Positions 46,791-57,883 of a stretch of 64,000 nucleotides of DNA are shown one piece after another. The DNA comes from an uncultured Granulosicoccus sp. Its GTDB lineage: Bacteria > Pseudomonadota > Gammaproteobacteria > Granulosicoccales > Granulosicoccaceae. The notes under the pieces were generated by a model. That model was given only the letters and a program-made list of their open reading frames with translations, did no database searches and was not told the DNA's origin. Position 1 is the stretch's first letter, and each line of letters opens with the position of its first letter. The stretch is from contig CANMQI010000002.1 of assembly GCA_947499955.1 (NCBI GenBank), positions 434,001 through 498,000 on the forward strand. Reading direction: 5' to 3'. A program made the translations under genes and the position numbers.

Positions 46791-48033
46791 GCGTCTCGTA
46801 GAGGCTGCGTGTGAAAGCGGACAGGCTTGATCGCTGCATGAAGATCATGGGCTTGTCCTGCTTGGCACACAGCGTTCGTGCCTTTTGCATGGCGCTGTGA
46901 CTGATGCAGTCAGTCGGGCACATGACCACATCAGCCTGACTGACCAGTTCCGAAATACGATGGGGGCAGGTTTCGCGCCCCCCGTCATGATGCAGGAAGC
47001 GCCCCTCGCAAGACTCGACCAGCGCCTGGAAGTGTCTGCGTTGCTGTGTCTTGCCCCCCAGATAGAGGACACACTGACCACACAGTTTCAGATCCCTGAC
47101 GGCAGGGCAATCTGCAGCTTGCGCCGCGTCAGAGTCCGGGACGAGAGGCTGATCCAGTCGCGCACCCAACAATCCTTCCAGGCGTTGCACATCGCTCTGC
47201 AGCTGATGATTGTCGCTTTGCTGTTCGAGCAGAGCCTGCTGCAGTTCTTCCACCTTCTCCTGTAGCTGGGTGGCATGCAGGGCGCTGGCCGCCTGTCGGG
47301 ACAGAGCGCCGGCTGCGCTCGTCTCCTGTGACGGTCTGTGGGAATTCAACGTGTGCAGTTGACCCTGCAGTTTCCGGTTTTCAAGCTTGAGTGTATCCGC
47401 CTGACGGGTCTGCTCGTGCAGGGCTTCGCTGGTTTGCTCATGACGTGCTTTGAGAGACTGCAGCTCCTTGTTGAGTGTGGCCAGCTGACGGTCCTGTTCC
47501 TGTAGCCGCCCGCGTTCCTGGCAGGAGCTGGCGCCCGACAGGTGGGACATCATGTGCACCTGACCGAAGACATCGAGAATGATGGCGCGAGTCGCCAGAG
47601 GATGAGTGATCAAGGCCCACAGGCTGCCAGCCACCTGGCCGGAGCGCCAGCCGCTGTCCCACTGCGACAGCAATGCAGACTCATCTCTGGCGCTGCGGAA
47701 TTGCTTTACCGTGACAGCAAACTTCTTCTCCAGCAGTTTCTGCAGGCGCTGTGAGAGTGGGTGCTTGTTGTTCTCGGCGTTCTCGACCGCCAGTTGATGA
47801 ACCTCGTAATCACTGGCACTCTTCACAGGCAGTCCGGCCTTGCCTGCCTGTTGCCGGACTTCTGCAAGCGTCAGGCACGTGCCAACGACCATGCAATGCC
47901 AGCAAGTCTGTAGCTCCCATAGCTTGTAGCGGGCACTTCGAGCCTGCGCCTGCCGGTATTCCGGACGATGCTGGGTCAGGGGAAAGACCGGTACTTCCGG
48001 TGCAGTCGGCTGAGACGTCAACAGGTGTTTCAT
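46774..48033 (-). CDS. Cys-rich DUF2325-domain protein
   Basis: 419 residues. The C-terminal 100 match DUF2325 ([19 protein letters not shown] ... [31 protein letters not shown]). The N-terminus has a cysteine cluster [10 protein letters not shown], and the middle (about 170-280) is a coiled coil rich in Leu, Gln and Glu. CP dipeptides occur at DCPAV, TCPHR and MCPTD. No membrane helix. It is the second gene after the Fur-box promoter, 56 bp behind the upstream gene. Function unknown; metal or heme sensing is a guess from cysteines and context. Confidence 0.8.
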   Translation of the reverse strand: MKHLLTSQPTAPEVPVFPLTQHRPEYRQAQARSARYKLWELQTCWHCMVVGTCLTLAEVRQQAGKAGLPVKSASDYEVHQLAVENAENNKHPLSQRLQKLLEKKFAVTVKQFRSARDESALLSQWDSGWRSGQVAGSLWALITHPLATRAIILDVFGQVHMMSHLSGASSCQERGRLQEQDRQLATLNKELQSLKARHEQTSEALHEQTRQADTLKLENRKLQGQLHTLNSHRPSQETSAAGALSRQAASALHATQLQEKVEELQQALLEQQSDNHQLQSDVQRLEGLLGARLDQPLVPDSDAAQAADCPAVRDLKLCGQCVLYLGGKTQQRRHFQALVESCEGRFLHHDGGRETCPHRISELVSQADVVMCPTDCISHSAMQKARTLCAKQDKPMIFMQRSSLSAFTRSLYETLSRAH

Positions 48034-48089
48034 GGTGATGTCCGTATCCGGCGGAGGTGGGGTCGAAGGATCGTTCCGGTCTGAATCTG

Positions 48090-49139
48090 TCAGTGGATCA
48101 TCGGGGTTTCATTGAAATGTTCGCAATCCCGGTGGAGCATTTCTCGCGCCCGCAGTTCACGAATGTCCCAGTGTCGACTGGGCAGTGGTGTGCCAATCTG
48201 ACGCAGGATTGCCTGGTATTCCTCACGGCGTGCCATCAGGCGATTGACCGAATCGGCAGGCAACCACTCGCTGAGCTGTCGCTGTGTACGAGTAGCGTCG
48301 CCCGCAGAAAATTCAGCCAGTGCGCCCAGATACATCGCTTCGACAGCGGACAGTTCAGGGCAGCACAGACACTGGATGGTCGCAGGTTGGGCGCTGTACC
48401 GGATGGCTTCAACCAGTAGGGCATCGACCACGACCTGCAGCTCGGGCAGAGCTGCATGCTGACACAGCATCGGCACGACCTGAGCGCCGAGACCGGCGTA
48501 AGAGAGTGTTCTCTTGCGCAGCCTCAGGGAATTGAGCAACACGGATTCACCCAGAGTCAGCTCAGAGCTCAACGAGACCGAGCGATGTTCCAACGGACAA
48601 TAGTGGTCGGGCATGCCGCGCCAGCTTGGCGTGAAGACATGGCTTCCACCTCGGCGAAAACAGTCGGCACTGCACACGGCCGCTGCCGCCTTGCTGAAAG
48701 GCTCTATGGAAGGCGCATCGAGGCAGTGTCTGGCAAGGTTTCTGGCCTCTTCGGCTTGTCCGCCGTGAATCTTGCACAACAGACAGAGCACCAGGTTCTC
48801 GGTGTCGGACAGCCATTCCGACGCGTGAGAGTCGGCCGGTTCCAGGTGGTTTGCCGGGTTTAGCAGTATTTGCGCCAGCAGGTTGACGGCTTCGATGGTG
48901 TGCTGGCGTTCCGAGCCGGCATCAATGATTCTGCCCAGAGTGTCCAGTACATAGCGCGCTGCGATGGAGGCCTTGGGTGTGCGGCCACGGGCACGGGGTA
49001 CTGCCAAAAGCAGTCGGGCGGGTAGCGGCAGGTCCTGAAAGCGCGAACGGCTGGAACCTGTGGCTTGAATCGAACCCGGCCGGGCAAGTGCGCGAGGGGC
49101 GCTTCTCAAGGCCTCAGTGGAGATGATGACTGGGTTCAT
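48090..49139 (-). CDS. Unknown Cys-containing protein in a predicted Fur-regulated operon
   Basis: Not recognised. 349 residues, no signal peptide, mainly helical by appearance. Cysteines occur in LVLCLLCKIHGG, AVCSADCFRR, DHYCPLEHR and IQCLCCPELSA, two of them as Cys-Pro. AGAGG lies eight bases before the ATG. It is the first gene after the Fur-box promoter and is followed by the DUF2325 gene, so iron limitation should induce both. Confidence 0.72.
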   Translation of the reverse strand: MNPVIISTEALRSAPRALARPGSIQATGSSRSRFQDLPLPARLLLAVPRARGRTPKASIAARYVLDTLGRIIDAGSERQHTIEAVNLLAQILLNPANHLEPADSHASEWLSDTENLVLCLLCKIHGGQAEEARNLARHCLDAPSIEPFSKAAAAVCSADCFRRGGSHVFTPSWRGMPDHYCPLEHRSVSLSSELTLGESVLLNSLRLRKRTLSYAGLGAQVVPMLCQHAALPELQVVVDALLVEAIRYSAQPATIQCLCCPELSAVEAMYLGALAEFSAGDATRTQRQLSEWLPADSVNRLMARREEYQAILRQIGTPLPSRHWDIRELRAREMLHRDCEHFNETPMIH

Positions 49140-49168
49140 GCGTACACCTCTGGAAAAATGGTACTAAC

Positions 49169-49216
49169 AATAATCATTCTCATTAGCATTCTAGGATAAA
49201 TTTGATCTCGTGTCAG
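49169..49216 (-). promoter_or_regulatory. Fur box and strong promoter of the Cys-rich gene pair
   Basis: On the minus strand a near-consensus sigma-70 promoter reads CTGACA (49216-49211), 17 bp, TAGAAT (49193-49188). Immediately downstream, across the expected start of transcription, plus-strand AATAATCATTCTCATTAGC (49169-49187) agrees with the 19-bp Fur consensus at 14 positions. Fe-Fur should therefore repress this promoter. The rightward GNAT gene could also be affected. Confidence 0.75.
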
Positions 49217-49337
49217 CCTTGTCGATGATCAGTGACGTTTTTGCCTGTTCGAAACCTGCCCTTGGGGGTATCGTGACGACAGGCGATGTTCGACGATGTC
49301 TGTCGAGCATCTGTTCAGGAAACAGAGTGAGTCAGAG

Positions 49338-50060
49338 ATGTCCGCAAGAGTGAATGAACTGCAGCAACCCATTGGTGAGGATGTGGTGGGCTGGGAGGCG
49401 GTCGAGCCACCCGCACGCACCCTCATGCAAGGCCGTTACTGCCGGGTCGAGCCGCTGGATATTCTCACCCATGTCGATGATCTCTATGAGGCCTTTGCCG
49501 CTGACACCAGCGGTCGCCTCTGGACGTACATGCCCATGGGGCCTTTCGCATCGGTCAGCGAACTGAAAGACTGGATGGATGGTGCCTGTACCGGAGAGGA
49601 TCCCTTGTTCTTCGTCATTATCGATGAGGCCAGCGACAAGGCGATCGGCTTTGCCAGTTACCTGAGAATCAAGCCGGCAATCGGTGTCATCGAAGTGGGG
49701 TATATCGCCTTCTCCCCGCAGTTGCAGAGAACCCGGGCCGCCACCGAGGCGATGTACCTGATGATGCGTCGCGTGTTCGATGAGCTGGGCTATCGACGTT
49801 ATGAATGGAAATGCGATGCGCTCAACGCTGCGTCGCAGACAGCGGCGCGGCGCCTGGGCTTCACCTACGAGGGAACCTTCAGGCAGGCCACCATCTACAA
49901 GGGACGTAATCGCGATACCGCCTGGTTTGCGATTCTGGACGTAGACTGGCCTCGGATGAAAACCGCCTTCGAACTCTGGCTGGCACCGGACAATCACGAT
50001 GAGCAGGGCAGGCAGCGCCAATCATTGCAGGACTTCGTCAGCTCGAATACAGAGCGATGA
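49338..50060 (+). CDS. GNAT-family N-acetyltransferase (RimJ/RimL-like)
   Basis: About 240 residues from ATG 49338, where homologue-like sequence NELQQPIGE begins; an in-frame ATG at 49296 is also possible. GNAT motifs: GFASYLRIKPAIGVIEVGYIAFSPQLQRTRAATEAMYLMMR (acetyl-CoA binding) and KCDALNAASQTAARRLGFTYEGTFRQATIYKGRNRDTAWF. Likely acetylates a small molecule or protein N-terminus. Its stop is 36 bp from the convergent DUF1801 gene. Confidence 0.88.
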   Translation: MSARVNELQQPIGEDVVGWEAVEPPARTLMQGRYCRVEPLDILTHVDDLYEAFAADTSGRLWTYMPMGPFASVSELKDWMDGACTGEDPLFFVIIDEASDKAIGFASYLRIKPAIGVIEVGYIAFSPQLQRTRAATEAMYLMMRRVFDELGYRRYEWKCDALNAASQTAARRLGFTYEGTFRQATIYKGRNRDTAWFAILDVDWPRMKTAFELWLAPDNHDEQGRQRQSLQDFVSSNTER

Positions 50061-50096
50061 TTGGTCAGTAATACAAGTCTGACAAAAACTTGTGAC

Positions 50097-50537
50097 TCAG
50101 GATGGCCAGGTCTGATAGTGGTTCTGCAGGTAGGCAACACCGTGACGCACGATTTCCTCCAGTACATCCATGTCGATATCGTCGAGTCTGTTGATATACA
50201 GGCAGCTCTTGCCGATCTTGTGCTTGCCCAGTCGCTGCAGGTAATCGTCAAGCTCGTGATAGCCCGGCATGATGTAGACACTCAGACTGGCCTTGCGCGG
50301 TGAAAAGCCGGTCATCAGGCTGTCGCCACTGCGGCCACTGTCGTAGACATAGTGATAACGGCCATAGCCGATGATGCTGCTTCCCCACATGACGGCCGGG
50401 AAGCGGGTAATCTGCTCGAACCAGCCGAGCAGTTTTTCGGCATCGGCTTTGCGCACCGCGTGCTCGATGGTGGCGATGTACTCTGACGGCGGCAGAGGCG
50501 TGGCCTGCGTCTTGTTGTTGCTTGAACCTCTGTTCAT
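50097..50537 (-). CDS. DUF1801-domain protein
   Basis: 146 residues from ATG 50537 (GGA about eight bases upstream). Conserved blocks KLLGWFEQITRFPAVMWGSSIIGYGRYHYVYDSGRSGD and PGYHELDDYLQRLGKHKIGKSCLYI fit the DUF1801 (YdhG/YjbR-like fold) family, small cytoplasmic proteins of unclear role. Confidence 0.82.
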   Translation of the reverse strand: MNRGSSNNKTQATPLPPSEYIATIEHAVRKADAEKLLGWFEQITRFPAVMWGSSIIGYGRYHYVYDSGRSGDSLMTGFSPRKASLSVYIMPGYHELDDYLQRLGKHKIGKSCLYINRLDDIDMDVLEEIVRHGVAYLQNHYQTWPS

Positions 50538-50657
50538 GGCTGTTCCACTGTATGGCCGATTGCCTGCGCTCCGATACCGTCCATCCGACACACGTGTGCA
50601 GGGCGGGTCGGCCCTGACGATGACAGCAAGGACACGCTTGTGGTTATCGTGGACAGA

Positions 50658-51383
50658 TCAGCCCGTGACAGCCTGCTTCTCCCCGACCTGCTCGAGAAGC
50701 AGTGACAGCTGAATGTCGGCGATGGTATCGATCGAGAGTCTTTCGGTGTTGCAGACCAGGTCGTAGTTTTCCGGGTCAGCGCTATCGATGTGGTAGTGAG
50801 TTTTCCACAGTTGGCGTCTGTCACGATCCCTTTGCTGGATCTCACGCAGGGTCTGCGCCTCATCCAGATTCAGAACCGGCGCCATGCGGGCGACCCGGGC
50901 AGGCAGCGGAGCTACGAGTCTGAGATGATTGCCACCTGCCAGCCCATGTGTGGACATGGCACCACCATGGCCAATGATGATGACCTTGCCCAGAGAGGCA
51001 ACGGTGCGCAGAAAGCGCGACAGGCGGACATAGGCCACGTTCTGCATTCCCTGATCACCAAAGATACCCATGACGAATTCTGCTATCTGAGAATGATAGT
51101 TTTCGTCGAGCAGATCATTCATGGAAGTAGCAAGATGCTCGCGTGTGAGCACTAGCTGGCACATGCTCTTGTCGAAGATCCGCCATTCCTGCAACGCCGG
51201 ATTGTCGGAGTTGCACTGTTCAATATGCTCAAGCAGCTGTTTCGCAAGAAGGTTTCCTCCCGCACCGGACTGGCTGGTGATGGTGACAAACGGCAAGGTT
51301 CCCGGTGGCAAGCGTTTCTTGTTGCCAGCCAGGCCGGATTTTGTGTCAGAAATGAATTTTTCGACTCTTGCGTTGCTATCCAT
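50658..51383 (-). CDS. Cytidylate kinase-like protein
   Basis: About 241 residues from ATG 51383 with GGGAGC upstream. The P-loop-like ITSQSGAGGNLLAKQLLEHI is followed by HGGAMSTHGL and LRLVAPLPARVARM, the pattern of the cytidylate kinase-like family (PF13189 type). These may phosphorylate a nucleotide or sense one, but specificity is unproven. The 3' end is 120 bp from the DUF1801 gene. Confidence 0.75.
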   Translation of the reverse strand: MDSNARVEKFISDTKSGLAGNKKRLPPGTLPFVTITSQSGAGGNLLAKQLLEHIEQCNSDNPALQEWRIFDKSMCQLVLTREHLATSMNDLLDENYHSQIAEFVMGIFGDQGMQNVAYVRLSRFLRTVASLGKVIIIGHGGAMSTHGLAGGNHLRLVAPLPARVARMAPVLNLDEAQTLREIQQRDRDRRQLWKTHYHIDSADPENYDLVCNTERLSIDTIADIQLSLLLEQVGEKQAVTG

Positions 51384-51565
51384 TGTTCTTCGCTCCCAGG
51401 GTTGCTGAAGTGGACTACACACACCATTCGAGACGTCGAATCAGGCTCCGAGTTCCGAAGAATGCAGCTGTCCATTACTATGAAATACTGTCAGACGGTT
51501 TGTATTGATATCCATCAAGCCGTTGCAAAGTGCTCCTGCGTAGTGGCGGATTGCCTCGGATTCCT

Positions 51566-52864
51566 TCAATCCCGCATGAAAAGTGTTACCGGACTCTCCA
51601 GGTAGGTACGAATACGCCGCACAAACAGCGCAGCGGTATGCCCATCGATGACCCGGTGATCAAACGAGGAACTCAGGTTCATCATCTGGCGACTGGTCAT
51701 CCGCTCGTGTCGCATGACGACTCTGGGCACGATGCGGTTCACGCCGACGATCGCAACTTCCGGGTGGTTGATGATGGGCGTACTGGCAATACCTCCCAGG
51801 GCTCCGAGGCTGGTCACGGTAAGCGTGCTGCCACTGAGCTCTTGCCGTGAGAGCCGGCCTGCACGCGCCGCAGCCGCGAGCCGCCGGATGTCAGCAGACA
51901 AGGCGTGAATCCCCAGCTGCTCGGCGTGACGAATGACCGGTACCACCAGTCCCTGATCGGTCTGGGTGGCGATGCCCACGTGCCGGGCGTGGTGTCGATG
52001 AACGGTGTCCGACTCTTCATCGTACAGCGCATTGACCTGCGGAAACTGCTCAAGGCTGCGCAGGATTGCCAGTACGATGAAGGGCAGGGGAGACAGATTT
52101 GTATTGTCGGTTTGTCCTGATTCAAGCTGTTGGCTGTCCTGCCTCGCTTGCGCTGCCTGCTCATTCAACTCACCACGCAAGCTCTCCAGCTCGGTCACGT
52201 CGATCTCTTCCACATAACTGAAGTGCGGGATGTGGCGGCTGGCCTGTTCCATTCTGCGTGCAATGGTGCGGCGAATTCCGCTCAGGGCAATGCTCTCAAC
52301 GCTGTCCGTGGTCGCAGCGGCTGTACCGACTGCCGAAGAGGCGCCGTAGAGATGATTGTCAAGATCGGCATGGCTGATTCGACCATTGGCAGCTGTAGCC
52401 GCGACCTTGCGCAGATCGATGTTGCGTTCCCGGGCGCGTTGGCGAACGGCGGGCGCTGCCAGAACCGAAGAGGCTGACGGCTGCGAAGCGGTAGCGTTCA
52501 TCTCAGGCTTGCTGTCATCCCGCTTCTTGCCCGGGTCTGTCGTTCTTTCGGTCTTCTGCGATTGATTGTCTGGAGCTGTCTGTCCGTCTGAGCGAGCCGG
52601 CTGATCGACAGTCGAAGATACTGCAGGGGTGTCCAATCTGGCCAGTTCGGCACCGACCGCCAGGACATCGCCGCTCTGGCCGCTGAGTGAGGTGATCACG
52701 CCTGCAGCCGGCGATGGAATATCAACGGCGGCCTTGTCAGTCATGACAGCGCCCAGTATCTGATCCTCTTCAACGGCATCACCCACGTCAACCTGCCATT
52801 CAACGATCTCCGCCTCCGTCACACCTTCACCAATATCGCTCAGACGAATGATCAGGGTGCTCAT
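51566..52864 (-). CDS. bkdB: Branched-chain 2-oxoacid dehydrogenase E2 (dihydrolipoyl acyltransferase)
   Basis: 432 residues. Lipoyl domain with acceptor Lys in MTDKAAVDIPSP, an Ala/Gln-rich linker, E3/E1-binding domain APAVRQRARERNIDLRKVAA, and catalytic domain ending SSFDHRVIDGHTA with the active-site His/Asp. Transfers the acyl group to CoA. The start at 52864 overlaps the E1beta stop (ATGA). Confidence 0.92.
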   Translation of the reverse strand: MSTLIIRLSDIGEGVTEAEIVEWQVDVGDAVEEDQILGAVMTDKAAVDIPSPAAGVITSLSGQSGDVLAVGAELARLDTPAVSSTVDQPARSDGQTAPDNQSQKTERTTDPGKKRDDSKPEMNATASQPSASSVLAAPAVRQRARERNIDLRKVAATAANGRISHADLDNHLYGASSAVGTAAATTDSVESIALSGIRRTIARRMEQASRHIPHFSYVEEIDVTELESLRGELNEQAAQARQDSQQLESGQTDNTNLSPLPFIVLAILRSLEQFPQVNALYDEESDTVHRHHARHVGIATQTDQGLVVPVIRHAEQLGIHALSADIRRLAAAARAGRLSRQELSGSTLTVTSLGALGGIASTPIINHPEVAIVGVNRIVPRVVMRHERMTSRQMMNLSSSFDHRVIDGHTAALFVRRIRTYLESPVTLFMRD

Positions 52865-53891
52865 GACACACGCTCGATGGTACCGTCCAGTACCCGGCGG
52901 ATACCCGCTTTGAGACGTTTCGGCCCGGGAAAATAGTGCCATTCCTGCGCATGCGGGTAGGGCGTATCCCAGCCGGTGATACGCTCGATTGGTGCTTCGA
53001 GCGAATAGAAGCATTCAGCCTGAACCAGGGCTGCCAGTTCGGCCCCGAAGCCCGAGGTGAAGGTGGCCTCGTGAGCAATCACACAACGACCCGTTTTCTC
53101 GACCGACTGCCTGATGGCGCTCAGATCCAGGGGAAGCAGCGTTCGAAGATCCAGCACGTCGGCATGAATACCCAGTTCGGTAACTGCCGCCAGTGCGACA
53201 TGTACCAGTGTGCCGTAGGCCAGTACGGTCACCTCATCGCCTTCACTGAGCAGAGAGGCCTTGCCCAGCGGGGTATGATGACGACCCGCTGGTACATCCC
53301 CCAGGGGGTGATCCTTCCAGGATTTCAGTGGCCGATTGTGATGGCCGTCGAACGGGCCGTTATACAGGCGCTTGGGTTCGAAGAAGATGACCGGATCCGG
53401 GTCTTCAATGGCAGCCGTCAGCAAGCCCTTCGCATCGATGGGGTTGGATGGCATGACGACCTTGAGCCCCGCCACATGGGTAAACAGCGCTTCGGGTGAC
53501 TGGCTATGAGTCTGTCCACCATGAATGCCACCACCACAGGGCATGCGGATGACCAGCGGTGCGGTGAAATCTCCCGCTGAACGATGGCGCAGACGGGCCG
53601 CTTCAGACACGATCTGATCGTAGCCGGGATAGACGTAGTCGGCAAACTGGATTTCGGCGATGGGCCGCAAGCCGTAGGCCGCCATGCCGATAGCCACACC
53701 GATGATGCCGCTTTCATTGATGGGTGTATCGAATACACGCGATTTACCGTATTTCTTCTGCAAGCCCTGCGTGCAACGGAACACGCCTCCGAAGTAGCCG
53801 ACGTCCTCACCGAATACAACGACCCGTTCATCGGCTTCCATGGCAGTATCAATCGCATCGCGGATGGCTTCGACCATGCTCATCATTGCCA

Positions 53892-53892
<1 letters not shown>
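52861..53892 (-). CDS. bkdA2: Branched-chain 2-oxoacid dehydrogenase E1 beta subunit
   Basis: 343 residues. Transketolase pyrimidine-binding domain (MVEAIRDAIDTAMEADERVVVFGEDVGYFGGVFR) and C-terminal half (VIAHEATFTSGFGAELAALVQ) are typical. Forms the ThDP-dependent alpha2beta2 E1. Its start overlaps the E1alpha stop by one base. Confidence 0.93.
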
Positions 53893-55563
<1,671 letters not shown>

Positions 55564-56037
55564 ATGACTGGGCAATCGATCGAAAGCTATCTGGCGACTC
55601 ATGATTTTTTTTCCGAGCTGGATGAGCGAAGCAAGAAGTTTCTGGCCGACTCCGCGGTGGTCCGTGAGCTGAATGCCGGTGATGTACTGTTTCGTCAGGG
55701 AGAGAGTGCCGATAAATTCTATCTACTGCGAAGTGGTGAAGTCAGTGTTCAGGTACCCGCTCTGATGGGGCCGGCGCTGCAGATTCAGAAGCTTCGGGAA
55801 GATCAGATTCTCGGCTGGTCCTGGTTGATACCGCCGTATCGCTGGAATTTTCAGGCGCTGGCACTGGAAGATGCCGTTGTTCTGGAGTTCGATGGCAGTA
55901 TCATTCTGGCGCGTTGCGAACAAGACCCGTCATTCGGCTATCAGTTGCTCAAGCTGTTTGCAGCACTCATGTCGGAAAGGCTCGATGCTGCGCGACAGAA
56001 AATGATGGATCAATGGGATCCACCCGGATTTGCCTGA
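55564..56037 (+). CDS. Cyclic nucleotide-binding domain protein
   Basis: 157 residues consisting of one cNMP-binding (Crp-like effector) domain: ELDERSKKFLADSAVVRELNAGDVLFRQGESADKFYLLRSGEVSVQV. There is no helix-turn-helix. GWSWLIPPYRW replaces the usual GE-x6-RAA phosphate-binding cassette, so true cAMP binding is doubtful. ATG 55564 has GAGG nine bases upstream. Confidence 0.85.
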   Translation: MTGQSIESYLATHDFFSELDERSKKFLADSAVVRELNAGDVLFRQGESADKFYLLRSGEVSVQVPALMGPALQIQKLREDQILGWSWLIPPYRWNFQALALEDAVVLEFDGSIILARCEQDPSFGYQLLKLFAALMSERLDAARQKMMDQWDPPGFA

Positions 56038-56069
56038 TTTCAGGTGTGACTTGCTGGCTGAATGAACGT

Positions 56070-56399
56070 ATGAACTGGATCTTTCTCTCGGCGGCAATTG
56101 TCGCTGAAGTCATTGGCACTTCTGCATTGAAGGCATCCGAGGGTTTCACGAAGCCTCTACCTGCCGTCATCTGTGCAGTGTCCTTCGCCGTGGCATTCTA
56201 CTGTCTGTCGTTGACATTGAAGGTCATGCCGATTGGTATTGTCTATGCCATCTGGTCTGGTGCCGGCATTGTGCTGATCTCCATCATGGGGTATTTCCTG
56301 TTCAGGCAGACTCTGGATCTGCCTGCCCTCGTGGGTATCGGCTTCATCATTGTGGGGGTCATCGTGATCAACACCCTGTCCGGCTCAACGACTCACTGA
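56070..56399 (+). CDS. Small multidrug resistance (SMR) transporter, EmrE-like
   Basis: 109 residues with four membrane helices. Glu13 in IVAEVIGTSALKASEGF is the essential proton/drug carboxylate, and VYAIWSGAGIVLISIMGY is the conserved third/fourth-helix motif. This is the EmrE/QacC subfamily rather than SugE/Gdx by style. It likely exports cationic compounds. The 3' end overlaps cobQ by 7 bp (convergent). Confidence 0.92.
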   Translation: MNWIFLSAAIVAEVIGTSALKASEGFTKPLPAVICAVSFAVAFYCLSLTLKVMPIGIVYAIWSGAGIVLISIMGYFLFRQTLDLPALVGIGFIIVGVIVINTLSGSTTH

Positions 56400-57874
56400 G
56401 TCACTCTGGCATCAGCAAACAAGGCGTCGACATCCAGTGCCGCTTCCAGACCATCGGCCAGTTTGTCCAATTCGCGTTCCACCGTCGCATCGTAATTCAA
56501 TGCGCCAGCCGAGCCGGATTTCAGGCCATTGAGCCACCACGCCCGGTAGTCATCATTACCGAAGATTCCGTGCAGGTAGGTGCCTTCGATCTGCCCGTTG
56601 TGGCTGGTGGCACCGTCGGGATGATCGGCAAGCACGGTCATGGGTGTTCGGGTATCCGGCCCTGTGCTGGTGCCCACATGAATTTCGTAACCGCTCAGCT
56701 GGCAGTGGCTTCGCGGGCAATGGCCGCTTACCTTGCGAGTCTGTTTCTCCGGATGCATGAACGTGTCGATATCCAGCAGACCCAGAGCGTCAGCACTGCC
56801 GGGAGCGCCGTCGATTCCCTGCGGATCATGAATCGCCTTGCCCAGTAGCTGATAACCGCCGCAGACACCGGTGACTCGACCCCCTGCGCGGGCGAAGCTG
56901 ATGATATCGTGATCCCAACCCTGCGCGCGCAGGAAGGCCAGATCACCCATGGCGGATTTGGTGCCGGGAAGGATGATGGCATCGATGTCGCGAGGGATGG
57001 GCTTGCCGGGTGGTACGAATCCCAGTTCCACATTGGGTTCGAGTCGCAAGGGGTCCATGTCATCGAAATTGGCGATACGGGACAGCATCGGCACGGCAAT
57101 GCGGATCATGGCATCGGTCTTGGCAGCATCGGTGTTGCCCTGTTCGAGAATCACCGCATCCTCTTGCGGCAGCTTCAAGGCACTGGGTAGCCAGGGGACC
57201 ACGCCCCGACACGGCCACTGCGTCAGCTGTTCGATAGCGGTGACACCCTCGTCGAACAATCTCGGATCGCCGCGGAAACGATTGATGATGAAGCTGCTGA
57301 TCAGCGAGGCATCGCTGGCGCTGATCACCGCCTTGGTGCCGACAAGGGAGGCAATGACGCCCCCGCGATCGATATCGCCTATCAGGCAGACGGGTACGTT
57401 CAGGCGTTGTGCAAAACCCATATTGGCAATATCGCGTTCACGCAGGTTGATCTCGGCGGCACTACCGGCACCTTCCACCAGGATAAGGTCGTACTGCTCA
57501 CTCAGGCGGTGGAAGCTGTCCGTCACGGCCTGCATCAGGTGCTGGCGGCGATCATTCATGTAGGCACTGGCGGACAGGGTATCGAGAACCCTGCCGTGCA
57601 CGACGACCTGCGCGGTGCTGTCACTCTGCGGTTTGAGCAGGACCGGGTTGAAATCGACCTCGGGTTCCAGATGACAGGCACGTGCCTGCAGTGCCTGGGC
57701 GCGGCCTATTTCCCCACCATCAAGGCAGGCAGCCGCATTGTTCGACATGTTCTGCGGCTTGAACGGCGCCACCTTGAGGTTGCGACGCACTGCCAGCCGG
57801 CACAGGCCGGCAACCAGCGTGGATTTACCCACATCCGAGCCAGTGCCCTGGAACATCAACGCACGAGCGGGCAT
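56393..57874 (-). CDS. cobQ: Cobyric acid synthase
   Basis: 493 residues. N-terminal ATP-binding dethiobiotin-synthetase-like domain (MFQGTGSDVGKSTLVAGLCRLAVRRNLKVAPFKPQNMSNN) and C-terminal class I glutamine amidotransferase (nucleophile Cys in GVCGGYQLLG, His in GTYLHGIFGN). Amidates adenosylcobyrinate diamide in cobalamin synthesis. It lies 9 bp behind kdgK, away from any other cobalamin gene here, and I see no cobalamin riboswitch. Confidence 0.94.
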   Translation of the reverse strand: MPARALMFQGTGSDVGKSTLVAGLCRLAVRRNLKVAPFKPQNMSNNAAACLDGGEIGRAQALQARACHLEPEVDFNPVLLKPQSDSTAQVVVHGRVLDTLSASAYMNDRRQHLMQAVTDSFHRLSEQYDLILVEGAGSAAEINLRERDIANMGFAQRLNVPVCLIGDIDRGGVIASLVGTKAVISASDASLISSFIINRFRGDPRLFDEGVTAIEQLTQWPCRGVVPWLPSALKLPQEDAVILEQGNTDAAKTDAMIRIAVPMLSRIANFDDMDPLRLEPNVELGFVPPGKPIPRDIDAIILPGTKSAMGDLAFLRAQGWDHDIISFARAGGRVTGVCGGYQLLGKAIHDPQGIDGAPGSADALGLLDIDTFMHPEKQTRKVSGHCPRSHCQLSGYEIHVGTSTGPDTRTPMTVLADHPDGATSHNGQIEGTYLHGIFGNDDYRAWWLNGLKSGSAGALNYDATVERELDKLADGLEAALDVDALFADARVTQ

Positions 57875-57883
57875 CGGGAAGGC

